Assembly: GCF_028009165.1 (NCBI RefSeq)
Contig: NC_079242.1
Location: 3,348,001 to 3,412,000 of the forward strand
DNA from: Akanthomyces muscarius
Lineage: Eukaryota; Ascomycota; Sordariomycetes; Hypocreales; Cordycipitaceae
DNA length: 64,000 bases
Reading direction: 5' to 3'
Shown here: piece by piece, positions 9,271-21,315 of the stretch
Position numbering within the stretch: the first letter of the stretch is position 1
Layout of the letters: every line of letters starts with the position of its first letter
The notes under the pieces: model-generated
What the model saw: the letters and a program-made list of their open reading frames with translations, nothing else
The model's database searches: none
Told to the model about the DNA's origin: nothing
Made by a program: the position numbers and the translations under genes

Positions 9271-12200
9271 CTGCGTGAGAAGTGCGGCGGCTCTGTGGCA
9301 CGAGGACTGTTGCAACGAGCCAGCCAGCTGGGCCAGACGGGGCAATCAATCGAATCTGTCCGACTCGAGTAAATTTCTTCAGCGAGCACACGAATTTACA
9401 AATATTGACGGACTTGGAAACGACTTCTCGTCTTTTTTCTGGCCGTCTTGAATTTTTGTCTCGTGCTTCTGGGTTCGCTGCTTCGTCGCTGTCCTATGGC
9501 AGCACCGCCAGCTTCGCACGTAGCAGCGGCCCAGACAAACAGCTGCCGCGAACGGCTCCCCATTTCGACCAAGTCTGTATATACGTCGGTACCTTGGCTA
9601 GGTCTGGTACTTGAGAGATACCTCGCTTCAGCACCGAGGCCTGCCCCACTCGCCATCTGTTTTTTATTTGTTGCGCTCTTGTCAGAAATGCACCCGCTTT
9701 TTCCTCCTTCTGCTCTGTGCAGAGGGCTCACGGCAGCTCCCTCCGGAGCACCACGCGCTAGGCCTCGCTGGTGCAGCTTCAGCCACAAACCCTCGCGTAC
9801 CTTTTGCCCTTGATCACACCAAGCATATACATTGAGCCACCAGCAGCCACACCCAAATCTCGTCGCCGGTTCCTCAACCCCGCCCCTCCCATCAACCCAA
9901 AATATTGGGCTCTCTGTTTGTCTGCCTCGTGACCATTTTTCTGATTGGCCAGCGCCACCCCAACTGCTTCTCCTCCATCTTGTACCTCGCAGGTCACTTT
10001 TCCCTGGCATCCCCTTCTGATCTGCTGAGCCGGTCCCTGTTCCATCTCGTCCATCTCGTCCTCCTCGTCCCTCTCTGGGTGAAGCCTCTCGCCAGATGTT
10101 GCTACCCGGCCTCCCCCCTCTCTTTTTTTTTCCTATCCCTCGTTGTTTGCTGTCCTCTGTCTCTCTTCATTCTTTTCGTGCTCACCCTCCATTACAATTT
10201 CCGTGAGTCATTTTTTCAATTCAGCCCCTCCTTCGTCCACAGAGTTTCGTGCTAGCTTGTCGGTCGCGATTTGGAAACATGGGCTGTCCCAACCGTAGCT
10301 TCGTCCTGTCCGTATGCCCGCTCCGCCCACCTTGCCACCAAAATGCCAAATTCTCTGGCACACCCTCGGGCGCATTCGTAATTGTCGTTCTGCCAGCTGT
10401 CGCATTAATTACTGTCACTTGAAATTCTGTGCAGAATCATTGTCGCTTTCGTTTCAGCGCTCAAATGCACGCGATTCAAATCATTTTGACACTGAAATGG
10501 CTGATGCGCGTGTGCTGCTCTTTTTCGTCGTCGCTCGTAGCCCGCCCGCGACTCCATCCTGAAGCTATCCGCGAATCTGGCCCTCGATATTGTCTTCATC
10601 AAAAACAGCCGCATTTCAGTTCATTATTGCCCTTTCGAGTGTTTAAAATCACTATAGTAGCTAAAAGCACATTCAGTGCCAGTTTTGTATCAACATCTGC
10701 CCCGGTCGCCGAGATATGGTGCGAGACGTTCACATCGTCGATTTTCCTGCTCGCGTTTGCAAAGTTGAAAACATGGCCTGCAACACAACCAGTCCGCACA
10801 CGCAGCCACGTGGTCTGGATCTTCCCAAATTTATCTCCATTCGATCAGAAGTCATTCATTTTCACGGTAAAACTATTTAAATATGCACTTTCCCTCCAGC
10901 TACGACCTTCAGTTGACCATTCCTGTCGTCACCGCTTCCGACCGCGACGCCTGATTCACAACAAAACCTCGGCAAGTTGACTTATACCGATTTTCTCTTC
11001 CAAGCCCCTTCGCAACTTCACAGTATCGTGAATGGAATATTTGAAGAACATTTACCCAAGATCCACGTCTTTCTAGCATCCATCTGCGCTGTCTGAGAGG
11101 CCGTAATCGTTACTCGTTTGTCAGTGCGAGGGGCAAATGGCCAAAGTCGACGTGGCGCTGACGTGCTGCACGCCCAAAGACGTTGCTCCAGGCAGCAATC
11201 ACCACAACGCCTGAAAATGGAATTTGTGAGCTTCTGGCGGCCTTGATGAGAGTACAGACTCACTTTCTACAGAATTTTCTTCTTCTCTGTCACACTCCAT
11301 CAACCGCTGGTGTCATCTGGCAATTGTGAGGCCGCTTGGCCTGGTCAGCACGATAATGTAGGCGCCGCAGTGCCAAGTCGCGCAACAGCCCACAATAGGC
11401 TTTTGCGGTCACTATATTCATGCATGCTGCTCAAAAGTCTACGTGGAACTATTCTAAATACATAAATTGACCGCAAGTACACTTTTGAACCCGGTACATC
11501 TGGCCTCGGTTCGACAGCTATGAGGTTCGTCGACGCCTGATCACTTACACGACGTTCCAGTCAGCTGACTAATCACGTGAGCGACAGTGAACTGCAACGG
11601 CGCTGCGTCTTCCCTTGTGCATATCAGCCTTTCGATGAATTGAGGCCGAGTACGGTGCGGCACGCTTCTTGTGCCGTCAAAATCGCGATTTTATTTTAGC
11701 CATCGGGAGTGACCCAGCAGGCTTTTAGCATCCTGCTTGCCCGAGCGCCTGGGCCAAAGAGCACCGACTGTTGGTATTGTGGCAATCATGCTCGCAAGCT
11801 ATGTTGTAACAGCTGTTTGAAAGGAACTGATGACTGCACCGGAACTTACAACTTCAAGCTCTTCCACGAATCTCGGCCACTTCTTTTCTGCGTAGTGTTG
11901 TGATGCACCAGCACCACTGATGCCTGCCTGAAACCAAGTATTGTGGCGATGTAGTCGCCGTGCCACAACTAGCTGTGGCTGGTGCGCAGGCACAAAGCTC
12001 ATCGCCCCTGCGCGAGGTTGCTCGCGAACTAACGTGCTGGAAGCTTGTGAGGTGCTGTGGTTTTTATGGGGCCCTACTGTTGGACACGTCGCTACGAGCC
12101 AACATTTTATATCGATAATTGTGCGCCGCGGCTTTGTGTCTTGTCTCTGGCTGGTGCTTTTCTGCAGCAATTGTTCCGTCTGGGACTCTGTATCATGGGA

Positions 12201-12412
12201 AGTTTCCTTTCATCTTCTCCCGTGTCAGAATCTTCTTTTTCTCTTGTAAAAACAGCCACAAGTGCTCTCTCCGCCTAAACACACCTTGCACCGACTGGGG
12301 AGCCCCTCATCGCCAAACACCGTGGCCCGCCCCTGTTGCACCGTCCCGAGCTTGACGTCTTCTTCTTCCCCGACTTCCACGCGACAGATTCCGCCATCCA
12401 CGAGCTACAGCC

Positions 12413-15400
12413 ATGGCGGACTACACCCAGTTTCACGCCCTGGGCCATGGCGAGCAGTACGACCCCAACGATCCGAATAAAACATCCGCTCCGGCCTCTC
12501 AGCAGTTTATGCCTCCCGTGGCCCCGAATCCCTACCAGCAACAACAGCCATATGGTGCTCCCCCTTACCAAGAAGGGCATGCTCCCCAAATGGGCGGTCC
12601 TTCGCCTCCGGCATTTCACGGCGGCGCTGCTCCGCCTCAGCAGGATGCATTGGCTGCACAAATGGGCGGTATGAGCCTCGGCGCCGATGCTCAGGGTACG
12701 ATTCGCAAGAAGAAGAAGGATCGCCACGCCCACCACATTGTAGAGCCAACAGGCTCATCGCAGGCCTTTAATGGCATGCCAGCCGCTGGCGTTGGTGCTA
12801 GCCAGTTCCTCAACAACGCTGGGAGCCCTTCCATTCCCGCCTTTGGCAACCAGTTCGACAGCCAAGGAGCGCCTCACTCACCATACGGCGGCGCACCGGC
12901 TCCGACACCGCTCGGCGGCGGTCCAATGAACCCTGCCGGTCCTATCAACCCCATCCCAGGAAGCGATTTTGGCGATGCTGCCGCTTCTGTCTCGGCATCT
13001 GGTCAGGGCAAGGTTTCTGCCGACGACCTGCCCAGCGTACCCGCGGCTCGTGATGCCATCCAGCAGTACTTCCTCAGAAACATTTATCCAACCTTTGAGA
13101 AGCATGTTCCGCCGCCTGCCGCAGTTTCCTTTGTCGCCCACGACCAGGGCAACTCCTCGCCAAAGTACGCTCGACTGACAATGAACAATGTGCCTGCTAC
13201 CCCCGACGGCCTGCAGGCTACTGGTCTCCCGCTCGGTCTCCTCCTACAACCTCTAGCTCCTCTCCAGGCCGGCGAAACCGAAATTCCCGTCCTCGATTTC
13301 GGTGAGGCCGGACCTCCCCGTTGTCGCAGGTGCCGTGCCTACATCAACCCCTTCATGATGTTCCGGTCCGGAGGCAACAAATTCGTTTGCAACCTCTGCA
13401 CATATCCCAACGACACTCCTCCCGAATACTTCTGTGCCACGAGCCCTCAAGGCGTTCGCGTCGACCGTGACCAGCGACCGGAGCTTCACCGAGGAACGGT
13501 CGAATTTGTGGTTCCCAAAGAATACTGGACAAGAGAGCCCGTTGGGCTGCGCTTCCTTTTCCTCATCGACGTCACACAAGAGTCTTTCAACAAGGGCTTC
13601 CTGGAAAGCTTCTGTGATGGCATTCAGGCCGCACTCTATGGCGGTGAGGTTGGCGAAGACGGCGAACCCAAGAGGCGTGTACCCGAAGGAGCCAAGGTCG
13701 GCTTCGTCACATACGACCAAGACATTCACTTTTACAACATCAATGTATGCCTCTTTGTCGCATGTCTCGTACGGTTTTATTTGCTAACTTGATCTCTAGC
13801 CCGGTCTCGATCAGGCGCAGATGCTGATTATGCCTGACCTCGAAGATCCCTTCCTGCCTCTTGGCGAAGGTCTGTTTGTTGACCCCTACGAGTGCAAGTC
13901 AACTATCACGTCGCTTCTCAACCGCCTCCCCGAAATGTTCTCTACAGTCAAAAACCCAGAGCCAGCCATGCTTGCAGCACTCAGCTCTGGCTTGGCCGCT
14001 CTGGAGGCTACTGGTGGCAAGATCATCTGCTCTTGCGCTGCCTTGCCCACTTGGGGTCCTGGCAGGCTGTTCTTGCGCGATGATGGCAGTCACCCTGGCG
14101 GCGAATCGGACAAGAAGCTTTATACTACTGAGCACCCTGGATGGAAAAAGGTATCCGAGAAGATGGCTGCCAACGGTGTTGGTGTTGACTTCTTCCTGGC
14201 CGCTCCTTCTGGTGGATACCTTGACATTGGCACGATTGGGCATGTTGCCGCCACCACCGGTGGTGAAACATTTTACTACCCCAACTTTATTGCGCCTCGC
14301 GATAGCCCTAGGATGTCCACGGAAATCGCGCATGCCGTCACGCGTGAGACTGGTTTCCAGGCGCTGATGAAGGTTCGATGCTCGAACGGCCTGCAAATTG
14401 CGGCCTACCACGGCAACTTTGTGCAGCACACTTTTGGTGCCGATCTTGAGATTGGCGTTATTGATGCTGATAAGGCGCTTGGCGTTTCCTTCTCCTACGA
14501 TGGTAAGCTCGACGCCAAGCTCGACGCGCATTTCCAGTCTGCTCTTCTGTACACGACTGCTTCTGGACAGCGCAGAGTGCGATGCTCGAACATTATTGCT
14601 AGTGTCAGTGACACGTCCAAGGAGGCTGGTGTGCGCGAGCAAGGCATCCGTGCGTGCATGAAGTTTGTTGACCAAGATGCTGTCATTGCCCTGCTCGCCA
14701 AGGAAGCAAGCACCAAGCTGTCCACTACCTCGAGCAGCCTCAAGGATACCCGTAACTGGTTGACGGAGCGAACCATCGACATCATGTCCTGCTACCGCAA
14801 ACATTCCGCCCAGCAACACCCTCCTGGGCAGCTGGTTATGCCAGAGCGACTAAAGGAATTCTGCATGTACATGCTCGGATTGCTCAAGTGCAGAGCGTAC
14901 AAGGGCGGCATTGAGAACACTGACCGAAGAGTGTACGAGATGCGTCTGGTCCGATCGATGGGCGCTCTGGAGCTCAGCCTGTACCTATACCCGCGCATGA
15001 TTCCTCTACACAATCTTCAGCCCGAGGACGGCTTTGCTGATGCGGAGACTGGCCACCTCAAGATGCCCCCTTGCGCGCGCGCTTCATTTTCGCGCGTTGA
15101 ACCCGGTGGTGTCTACCTTGTCGACAATGGACAGCAGTGCCTGATTTGGTTCCACTCTCAGACGTCGCCGAATCTTATCAGTGATCTGTTTGGTGAGGGC
15201 AAAGACAATCTGAAGAGCCTGGACGCCTACACATCGTCTTTGCCCGTGTTGGACACCCACCTGAACGCGCAGGTCCGCAACATTATCGAATTCCTCAAGA
15301 CCCAGCGGGGCTCCAAAGGAATGAACATTCAGCTTGCCAGACAAGGCATTGACGGAGCCGAGTTTGAGTTTGCACGTCTTCTCGTAGAGGACCGCAACAA

Positions 15401-15600
15401 TGAGGCTCAGAGCTACGTGGACTGGCTTGTGCACGTTCACAAGGGAGTTCAGCTCGAGGTACGTCACTCCCGGACATATTTTCAGGGTATTTGTGCTAAT
15501 GCTTCCATAGTTGAGCGGACAGAGAAAACGGGAGACCGAGGGCGATTCTGCAGCTAACAGCCTGACCAATTTTGCCGGTCTCCGTCCGTCGTACTGGTAA
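12413..15600 (+). CDS. sec24: COPII coat subunit Sec24
   Basis: Exons 12413-13744, 13800-15458 and 15511-15600; introns GTATGC...CTCTAG and GTACGT...CCATAG, both phase 0. The product is 1026 aa. The N-terminal 280 residues are a Pro/Gln/Gly-rich disordered region. The Sec23/Sec24 zinc finger follows with Cys304-x2-Cys307 (CRRCRAYINPFMMF) and Cys326-x2-Cys329 (FVCNLC). The vWA-like trunk contains GLRFLFLIDVTQESFNKGF, then the beta-barrel, helical and gelsolin-like segments (QQCLIWFHSQTSPNLISDLF), ending in NFAGLRPSYW. The tail is encoded by a 29-codon third exon. Role: cargo selection on ER exit vesicles with Sec23 and Sar1. Length and domain order are normal for the family. The start ATG sits in a CGCC-type context at the head of the conserved frame. 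Confidence 0.97.
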
Positions 15601-17716
15601 AGGCGCGGAGCACATGTCACGACCTGATGAAAAAAAATACCAAAAACAGGAACAAGGAAAAGTTGTATGCGATACAGTAGCGAGTGATGAGGCTATATAG
15701 GGGTGTTTCTTAAACAGGACGGCGTGTCAAGAATATTACAAAAATGCATTGTGCTGGCGATGGGGAGAGGGGAGGGGGAGTGAGAAGCATCGCATTTTGC
15801 TGCCTTGGGTAGACCAATAGTATATTATTAAACTTCAAACGAAAGCCACTTTTTTTTTTTCTACACGATGATGCATGGGCAGCGTTTGCTCCGCTACGGT
15901 GCATTTTCCATCTTGTCACTGATTAGCAAATATCTTGCTTGAGATGCCGCAACTTTGCAGCAAGCATCCCTGCTCACCGGTGTGGCGACTACTGACTGGC
16001 ACAGCCGCTCCTCCGGGATGTCAAAGTGCCCCCGGCGACGCCCTCCCGGTGCGTGCTCCCCAAGTCCATTTTTCCGCATGTCGCATCCATGCGCAGGAAG
16101 ACAAAAAAAAGAAAGGAAAGACAAAAAGTCTCGGGCACGTGTCGAGTCTGCATGTGTTTTTTTTTTCTTTTTTCTGCAACATTTTCATCCCCGTCGTTGA
16201 GCAAAGGACAGCCAGACAGCCACACACCCCGCTTCCCGCATCCATCATGTGTCTCTCTTTTTCTTCTTCTTGAGCTGTGAGACATGGAACCATACCATTC
16301 ATTCTCCAGCCCTTGGATCTGCGCCCATTCTCTACTTTCTACCAACCAGGTAAAAGGACATGCAGAGGGCCAAGTGCATACATGACAACAAAACGACTAA
16401 TTATGGCCAGGGGGAGGGAGGGCGGACGCGGGGCTACTGAGACCTTCCCCCCCCCCTCTCTCGTCGTGTTGTAGTTCCGTAGTGGAGGGTGAATGAAACA
16501 TGCATTCAAGTTTTTTTTTGTCATGTTTTGATTAGTCGGATTTCTTCTAGCCTCTTGTCTTTCTTCCCCCTTTCTCTCCTTATCAGACCAAATCTTTCGA
16601 AAATCGTTCGACTTCGTCGCACGTCGCAGAGACGGCGGAATGATGATGCGAGAACGGAAAATAACATCTCATGTTGCAATCTGCATGCATGCGCATACAG
16701 GACCCCTACATGCATAATCTCGGTCCCTGCCGTTCGTAAATCCTCGCATTCTAGCAAATAGGAGCAAGGGCACACCGGAAAAAGAGCGGGCAGGGGGGAC
16801 GGCCTGCCGATCCTGCTGGCATCACATTCTCCAGTGGCGGCTACGGCGCAACCTGGAGGGCCTGGAGAGGGGGAAAGTGTAAAAAAGCCACTCAGACGAG
16901 TGCCGAGAAAGTTTACCCGTGCCATTTTCTATATCTATATTCTACCAAAATGTAAAAACAAGGTAAATAATTAACAGCCTCCTTCCAGATACGGTAACCG
17001 TTTCTTCATCACCGTAAACCCACCGCCGACTCCTAGCTCAAAAAGACCATGCCGACCAGTCGCCTCCGCTTGTGCATTCACAGAGGCTCAAAAAGCTCTT
17101 GTTGGTACATACATGAGACACAACCATAAAAATAAAGCCATAAAGAGAAAAGGCCTCCGTTGAAGGAAGAAAAAAGAAAAGAAAACCCCAACGACAGTCT
17201 CACTCTAGCAGCACGAGGCTTCAGCCTCGGGTCGTCACATTCTTAGCTTCCGCAGTGACTTGGACAACGCACTAACGACTAACCACCCCTCTTACCCGTT
17301 GCATTCATGTCCACACTTTGCAACGTCGGTGGTGACGGAGAAAGATACCGTGGCGGGACGCCAGGCATGGCTTGACACCCGGAAAAAAGGAAAAGAGGAT
17401 AAAGATAGCGAGGTTGAGGCAAGAGCCCCTGGCCACTCCGCCTCCTCTCCGTCGATGGAAATGTCGTCTGGGTTGTGTGCCTCATCCTCCATGGGCACCT
17501 AGGTGAGAGACAGAAAGCCCCTCGGTCGGTGGGAACCCACGTATCCTGCAGGTTTCAACGAGCCGCTCTCAGATATCATACAGGCCCCCGGCGCAGTGTC
17601 GTGGAGCCTCATGCATGCAATAAATCGGGCCATCTTCCCGCCCTGGCTGTGATGCTGTTGCACCACTTCCGGCCCTTTGCACCCTGGTGGCTAGCTGCGC
17701 AGGCATATGGACTGGC
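15601..17716. other. Convergent 3' region between sec24 and the PARG gene, 2.1 kb
   Basis: Contains A- and T-rich tracts (15848-15862, 16098-16130, 16157-16175) and a short perfect hairpin CGAGGC-TTCA-GCCTCG near 17214-17229. No coding frame with recognisable content on either strand. Confidence 0.5.
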
Positions 17717-18736
17717 TCAGCTGGTGATCATCTGGAGGCCGTACCGAGGGTCTGGCTCGCTAATGACGCGCTCGATCTCGCTTGCATCAAATACCCTCTC
17801 AAAGATGGACATGTCGGTAGGCGCGTGTCGCAGGAGCGAGTTCAAGTCGCCTTTTGAATATGTCCTTGACTTTTGCTCTTTTTTTATCAACTCTTCCAGG
17901 ATGTACTCTGTCGTGTTCAGTGTAGCGTCTTCGAAGATGAACATGACATAGACAAACTGGCCGCGAAGATCGGGATCGAAGAGGAGAACTTCACGCCAAA
18001 TTTCGGCCAGCTGCTGTGGTGGATTGCGACAGCCGTTACCCAAGCCAAAATCTCCAACAACGACGCGATCATAGCCATTATAGTGACATATTCGCAGAGC
18101 ACCCCGAATCTTGTCCTTCATTTGTTGGCGCTCGGCTTCGAACGAGTAGGATGTTCCATTGTCCTTAAGCCTCGGCCAACGGGTTGGTGGCATTGATAGC
18201 ACTGGCAAGTCGTACCAGCGGTCAAGCTTCTCGTAACGGTCATGGGGCCCACGGCAGACGACTACAGCATCAGAAAACACCCCCCCAGTCGATGGAATTG
18301 GATAGTTGGTCTCTTCCCCAGTTTGCGGTAGCGGCGTTGAGAGGGTTGCCCACAGATTGCTGCGCCTGCACAGCTTCTCTTCGTAGAGGAGGGAGCCGAT
18401 TTCCCAATCGCCGCCAGGTCGGCGCTCATTAGCAGCACAGATAAATGGAATGCGAATTCGAGGCCCCCCTGTGCTTTCGCTCGCTTGCGAGTCCACGGAG
18501 GCATAGTGAATGGCTCTCATGACGGGGTCGCCGTGCTCGACGCGGAAGAATGGCGGGCGGATACTCGCCCGCCGCTTGACGGGCAACTGCAGGAGAGGCT
18601 CTCTGTAGAGAATGGAATAAGGCGGATATGAGTCGGCGTAGCTGGCATTGAGCAGCGGAATAAAGTTGCGCTTCGTGTCCAAGGCGACGTCGGACGGCTT
18701 TGGACGGCTACTTCGGCCAGTTTTGCTGGAACCCAT
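17717..18736 (-). CDS. Microbial-type PARG (TIGR02452-like) macrodomain protein
   Basis: Single exon, 339 aa from the ATG at 18736 (MGSSKTGRSSRPKPSD). The diagnostic block at about residues 97-130 reads IPFICAANERRPGGDWEIG followed by LLYEEKLCRRSNLW. This matches the microbial poly(ADP-ribose) glycohydrolase pattern of a PGG loop, a Glu-Glu pair (here residues 119-120) and ExLxRxSxLW. A second conserved block near residue 250 onward (RICHYNGYDRVVVGDFGLGNGCRNPP, quoted in part) covers the macrodomain core where the protein senses or hydrolyses ADP-ribose. Function in fungi is mostly uncharacterised; ADP-ribose removal is inferred from family. The frame stays open upstream, with another in-frame ATG at 18868 adding a hydrophobic segment, but that ATG overlaps a TATA box, so I prefer 18736. 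Confidence 0.78.
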   Translation of the reverse strand: MGSSKTGRSSRPKPSDVALDTKRNFIPLLNASYADSYPPYSILYREPLLQLPVKRRASIRPPFFRVEHGDPVMRAIHYASVDSQASESTGGPRIRIPFICAANERRPGGDWEIGSLLYEEKLCRRSNLWATLSTPLPQTGEETNYPIPSTGGVFSDAVVVCRGPHDRYEKLDRWYDLPVLSMPPTRWPRLKDNGTSYSFEAERQQMKDKIRGALRICHYNGYDRVVVGDFGLGNGCRNPPQQLAEIWREVLLFDPDLRGQFVYVMFIFEDATLNTTEYILEELIKKEQKSRTYSKGDLNSLLRHAPTDMSIFERVFDASEIERVISEPDPRYGLQMITS

Positions 18737-18856
18737 CTTGCTAAACAGGCGTAGCGTTTGTATAAGTGCAGCAATGATGATGGCAATACACTCTTGCAAT
18801 AAACTTTCAAGAAAACTTATAAAGATAACATTTGCAAGTGAGGTGACAGCAAAGTC

Positions 18857-18864
18857 TTTATATA
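18857..18864 (-). promoter_or_regulatory. TATA box upstream of the PARG-domain gene
   Basis: TATATAAA on the minus strand, about 120 bp upstream of the ATG at 18736. It argues that the upstream in-frame ATG at 18868 is not the usual start. Confidence 0.45.
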
Positions 18865-19717
18865 GCATATGAGGAGCGTGTGGCAGTGACTTGTGTTGCG
18901 CGCGTGGTGCATGTTCGATGCCGGCCAACGGAAGCAAAGCAATGGCGAAGCGAGCAGTGAGAGAGAGACAAAGACCTGTCACGCAGCACAATAAGTCGAA
19001 AACGGGCCAAGTATACCGCTACTGTTTTGGAGCAACCCGACAAGCGAGCTAGAAGCGTGGCAGGGGCAGGGCTCGATGCGAGAAAAGACGGGCATGGGGC
19101 AGTTAGTTGCATTGCTTCTACATGCACAAGAAGCCCCATGTACGAGAAGCTGGTTGCGAATGCCTGTCTTGGTGGCGAGACAAAAACACTGGGGGGCCTG
19201 CAGACGCACGAGAGCATCGGCATCCAGGTTGGCGGGACTGAGGAGGCAGCAGGTGTAGGCCGAGGTGTTGTCGAGAGGGGTTCGACGAGCCATTGCCATG
19301 GTGGGCAGCCCACTCTGGAGATTGGGCGGGCAGCAGGCAAAGGCTGCATGGTTGCGAGATGTGACGGGGGGACAAGTCGAAGCTGGCATCATCTCAGACA
19401 ACTCCGACCAGGTAGGTGGCGGAAGCGCAGAGCAGCGTCGGCGGCGTACTAGTAGGCAAAAAAGGTTGGTAGCAAAGGCGGAATGCGAGGCCGGCAGCGA
19501 CTGCCACCGAGCAGTCTAGGTCAGGTCAAGGCCGGACAGACAAGACCCTCCTTGCCTGCCACACTCACTCGTCCACACATGCATGGCTTGACTACTGAGG
19601 AGCAGAGGGTGACATCTGTTGCAGGTCTAGCCGCACCCTGGCAAAGATCTGTGGCACATCATCTCGCCCTGTCCAACACGCGGGCAAGATTAGGCGGTGC
19701 AGCGGGAAGTGGAGGAG

Positions 19718-19738
19718 AGGGAGGGAGGGAGGGAGGGT
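19718..19738 (+). repeat. GGGA tandem repeat, potential G-quadruplex
   Basis: Five consecutive GGG runs separated by single A, which meets the usual quadruplex pattern on the plus strand. Located in the divergent intergenic region. Confidence 0.7.
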
Positions 19739-20474
19739 GTGTGTCTGTGTGGTCAGGGCGATCCGTCGACAGGGTTAAGTTGAATGGCGTTTGCCCGGCC
19801 GTTGTTGACGGTTCGGCATCTGGCGAAGAATGGTTTGCGTGTTCTGCGACCCGGCTAATTCGAGCGGTAATCTGAGACGGCCTGAGACAACAGCCGACAA
19901 AATGGTTGAGCGTGGGCGGCCGCCGGGTAGGTGCCAGTACTGGTATACTCCGTACAGTAGGTACATAAAGTCAAACGGGTGAGCGACCCGAAGGAAAAGC
20001 CAACATGTTTGCGAGCTTGCTAGTATTGCCTCTAGGCGAACTGATGTCCAAAGTCGGCTTTGATGGGCATTGCGCATTGGAGTCGGCAAGGCTTGTGTCG
20101 ACACTGGCGGGGTTTGGTGCAGTCGGTGCGAAGGGACGCCGTCCTTAGTGGCTCCCTAGCTAATGGCTATGAACTAGCGGTGGATGATTTAGCAGGACAA
20201 CGTACGCCTAGGTACTGATGGTACACATGCTGGTCTAGCTTATCTGTTGAGGAGAAACCTAGTTGGCTGATGGTGGACAAGGTCGAGCAAGTTGCATCTA
20301 CTGGTAAGCCAGGGAAGTTGTGGTGTGAAGAAGCCACTTGCCACGCAAACGGAGCCACGAGCAAGGAGCCACGAGCCAGACAACACAGCAGATTTGGTGT
20401 GCTAAGACAGCTAGCGGAGACAACAAGGCTAAGTTGGAGCTGCAGAAACTTGCTGTAGTTGGCTCCTTCTAAAT

Positions 20475-20515
20475 TGATAAATAAAAATAAAAATAAAAAT
20501 ACAAATACAAATTAA
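20475..20515. repeat. AAAAAT-type A-rich microsatellite
   Basis: Repeating units close to AAAAAT (ATAAAAATAAAAATAAAAAT, then ACAAATACAA). Simple sequence, no coding content. Confidence 0.8.
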
Positions 20516-21315
20516 TAATAAAGAGAGACTTTTACGGGGGCCATGGCGCAGTTCGCCGCTGGTTCCTGCAGGCCCCAGCAGCAGTTGCAGGCGGGTGTAC
20601 TCGGTAGGTAGCAATTGCAGCCACCTTCCCTTGAGGGGCCTTTTAGCGCATCTAGGCCCATCGTCGCCGCTAAAACGATGGAGGCGCTTGCCCGTCGTTC
20701 GCCGCCGGTCTGCTCACAGACAATGATAGACATTGAATTCAGGGAAATAGTGATACATCGCTCGAAGCCACAGTAAATGCAGGACAGACAGCTGTCAAAC
20801 GGGCATCGGCGGCTGCTGCGGCAAGTTCCGTGCCTTTGGTACCTTACCTAGGTATGTAGCCATGACCTGGCCCACGAGCACGAGAGCTTCAGCACCTGTT
20901 CCGGCCCAGTGCCAGTTCCTGCGGCGTACCCACTGTAGATAGGTACACAAGTTGTGGCTACAGCGGACCAGCCCTCGGTGTACCGTGCCGTGGCCCCTGG
21001 ACGAACGCCCAACAGCACCGCCAGTGCGGCCTCACGGTAATGAGGTAGCCAGGTGCCAGGCACAAGGCATCCACCGGAATCACCATTTTTCCTCAACCCG
21101 GTCGACGACGGGCCACGCCCACGACATCCACTACAGCACAACAGCTTTCATCACGTTTATGTATTTGTACTCCGTGACATTCTTTCTGACGGCTGTTGCT
21201 TCCGATTGATCCTCAGCCACACGCTGCCAGCTGCTCTTGCAACCTCACAGACTCGAGACCCCTGACACTGCTAATTCATGAGATATCACGTCCCCCAAGT
21301 GCTGTGAGCCGTACC

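Larger units (their letters stand above)
8976..12412. other. Divergent intergenic region between H1 and sec24, 3.4 kb
   Basis: Holds the H1 promoter elements, then CT-rich sequence (about 9990-10260) typical of fungal promoters or 5' UTRs, and just before sec24 a CT-rich leader (12180-12410). I found no frame with a family signature and no tRNA. An unannotated noncoding transcript is possible but not visible. Confidence 0.5.
18737..21315. other. Divergent intergenic region between the PARG gene and mt-AsnRS
   Basis: No supportable gene in 2.6 kb. It holds a G-rich tract at 19718-19738, an A-rich microsatellite at 20475-20515, two TACTGGTA octamers (19938 and 20299) and several GGTACCT/ACCTAGG-type palindromes near 20200-20860 that resemble promoter sequence. 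Confidence 0.5.
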
